Shown here: one piece after another, positions 19,414 to 20,004 of the stretch
How the letters are laid out: each line of letters opens with the position of its first letter
Position numbering within the stretch: position 1 is the stretch's first letter
Source of the DNA: a virus
Reading direction: 5' to 3' (one strand)
IMG/VR virus record: IMGVR_UViG_3300025132_004496
Location: 1 to 20,004 of that record
Length of the DNA stretch: 20,004 nt
Position numbers and translations under genes: made by a program
Notes under the pieces: model-generated
Databases searched by the model: none
What the model saw: the letters and a program-made list of their open reading frames with translations, nothing else
Told to the model about the DNA's origin: nothing

Positions 19414-19525
19414 AGACAAATTATTAGAGTGGGGAATTATCTTAGTGCCTTTAGTAGCCCTAATACTTTACAAGTATTTTACTTGGGGTTGTCTTTTTGT
19501 CTGTGGAGATTGGTATGATGAATAA
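19391..19525 (+). CDS. One-helix membrane microprotein (44 aa)
   Basis: Forty-four residues: a Lys-rich start (MKITQKNKDKLLEW), a hydrophobic helix (GIILVPLVALILYKYF) and a Trp/Cys-containing end (TWGCLFVCGDWYDE). GGGAGAG precedes ATG 19391. It overlaps the previous gene by 23 bases and the next by 11. Confidence 0.6.
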   Translation: MKITQKNKDKLLEWGIILVPLVALILYKYFTWGCLFVCGDWYDE

Positions 19526-19712
19526 GGCAATTAGATTTGGGCATACAGAAGACTATAGTTTTGATCCAAGCCAAACAATACTAAGAAACTTTAGCTATTG
19601 GTTATGGGCAGTTAATACTGAACGCAGTTATAATGGCGAGGAAAAATTATCTAAAAGAAACGCCTGGCTATGTTTCAAAGAACAGTATAGTGAAAAAATT
19701 CAAAGTAGATAA
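19515..19712 (+). CDS. Unknown 65-residue protein
   Basis: An aromatic-rich protein (NKAIRFGHTEDYSFDPSQ, LRNFSYWLWAVNTERSY, WLCFKEQYSEKI). I choose ATG 19515 because GGAG lies seven bases upstream; an ATG at 19518 is in frame. The last 80 bases overlap the gene starting at 19633 in another frame, unless that gene begins later. No family is recognised. Confidence 0.66.
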   Translation: MMNKAIRFGHTEDYSFDPSQTILRNFSYWLWAVNTERSYNGEEKLSKRNAWLCFKEQYSEKIQSR

Positions 19713-19911
19713 ATACATTCCTATGCCTAGATTTTATTCTCCATTCGTGCAGACTTTATACAATCTAGGTGTAGGTGAAAGTATAGGTGACTTGTCTAAG
19801 AAACAAGCCTACAAATACAGACAACATTTTTACAGGTCTGAGTTCAAGCCTAAAAAATTTAGAATGAGAAGGGACGCAAATTCTAGATACAGGATATGGC
19901 GAATAGAATAA
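19633..19911 (+). CDS. Basic protein, possibly nucleic acid binding; start uncertain
   Basis: Up to 92 residues, strongly basic at the C-terminus (KPKKFRMRRDANSRYRIWRI) after a helical part (VGESIGDLSKKQAYKYRQHF). The charge and arginine pattern suggest nucleic acid binding. Starts at ATG 19633, GTG 19690 or ATG 19723 are possible; none has a clear SD. With the first, the gene overlaps its neighbour by 80 bases; with the last, not at all. It is followed 20 bases later by the XseB-like gene. Confidence 0.6.
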   Translation: MARKNYLKETPGYVSKNSIVKKFKVDKYIPMPRFYSPFVQTLYNLGVGESIGDLSKKQAYKYRQHFYRSEFKPKKFRMRRDANSRYRIWRIE

Positions 19912-19931
19912 AGTCATGTTAGTATCTCGGA

Positions 19932-20004
19932 ATGAGTTTCGAGAGAGGTATCAAAGAAGTTCAAGAGATTGTTGATAAACTAGAGGGCAACGAGATAGAC
20001 CTGG
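19932..20004 (+). CDS. xseB: Exodeoxyribonuclease VII small subunit-like protein, N-terminal part
   Basis: Only 24 residues are visible before the right edge: SFERGIKEVQEIVDKLEGNE and then IDL. They match the N-terminal helix pattern of XseB, where SFE, a spaced E, IV, LE and a closing L are conserved (for example SFEKALSELEQIVTRLESG in Escherichia coli). XseB pairs with XseA to degrade single-stranded DNA to oligonucleotides. The ATG at 19932 is the first in frame after a stop; the SD is weak (CGGA). No XseA is in the window. Certainty is limited by the short visible part. Confidence 0.6.
   Translation, partial: MSFERGIKEVQEIVDKLEGNEIDL

Overview
This is an AT-rich stretch of a tailed double-stranded DNA phage. 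Host and lineage cannot be fixed from the sequence. The base composition, the tight packing, the many very small unknown genes and the style of the head genes resemble uncultured marine phages of the kind recovered with Alphaproteobacteria; this is an inference from general resemblance. No integrase, tRNA, rRNA, CRISPR array or transposase was seen.

The window has two divergent arms meeting in a regulatory gap at about 12003-12274. The left arm (12002 down to 1, minus strand) is the late packaging and head operon. In transcription order it holds a SAM-dependent methyltransferase, the large terminase, a basic protein, the portal, a run of small Lys/Arg-rich proteins and unknowns, a Gly/Pro-rich protein, a GroES-like co-chaperonin with a charged N-terminal extension, a scaffold-like coiled-coil protein, an unknown, a decoration-like protein and the major capsid protein. 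Most junctions are ATGA or TAATG overlaps, so translation is probably coupled. A strong terminator follows the capsid gene. Directly after it a near-consensus promoter drives a DUF1289 gene (a moron-like arrangement), followed by the start of another structural-looking gene that runs off the left edge.

The right arm (12275 to 20004, plus strand) holds about 29 small genes, mostly unrecognised, in at least three transcription units. Each unit begins with a related palindromic box overlapping a TATAAT-like element (12200, 13614, 15430). Recognisable items are a MGNRAVI-type conserved phage protein, a DUF4241-like protein, two zinc-ribbon proteins, three tandem short helical proteins that look like paralogues, several one-helix membrane microproteins and, at the right edge, the start of a protein resembling exodeoxyribonuclease VII small subunit (XseB). 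The two non-coding gaps (13406-13691 and 14934-15479) are full of signals: terminators, a tandem palindrome and clusters of a GCTCGCA-type motif with 20-26 bp spacing.

The least ordinary signals are (1) four leaders in which a GAAA-loop hairpin lies between the Shine-Dalgarno sequence and the start codon, (2) the GCTCGCA motif clusters, (3) the repeated promoter/operator box, and (4) the set of very basic small proteins between portal and scaffold. Family names come from reading the translated sequence by eye; no database search was run.
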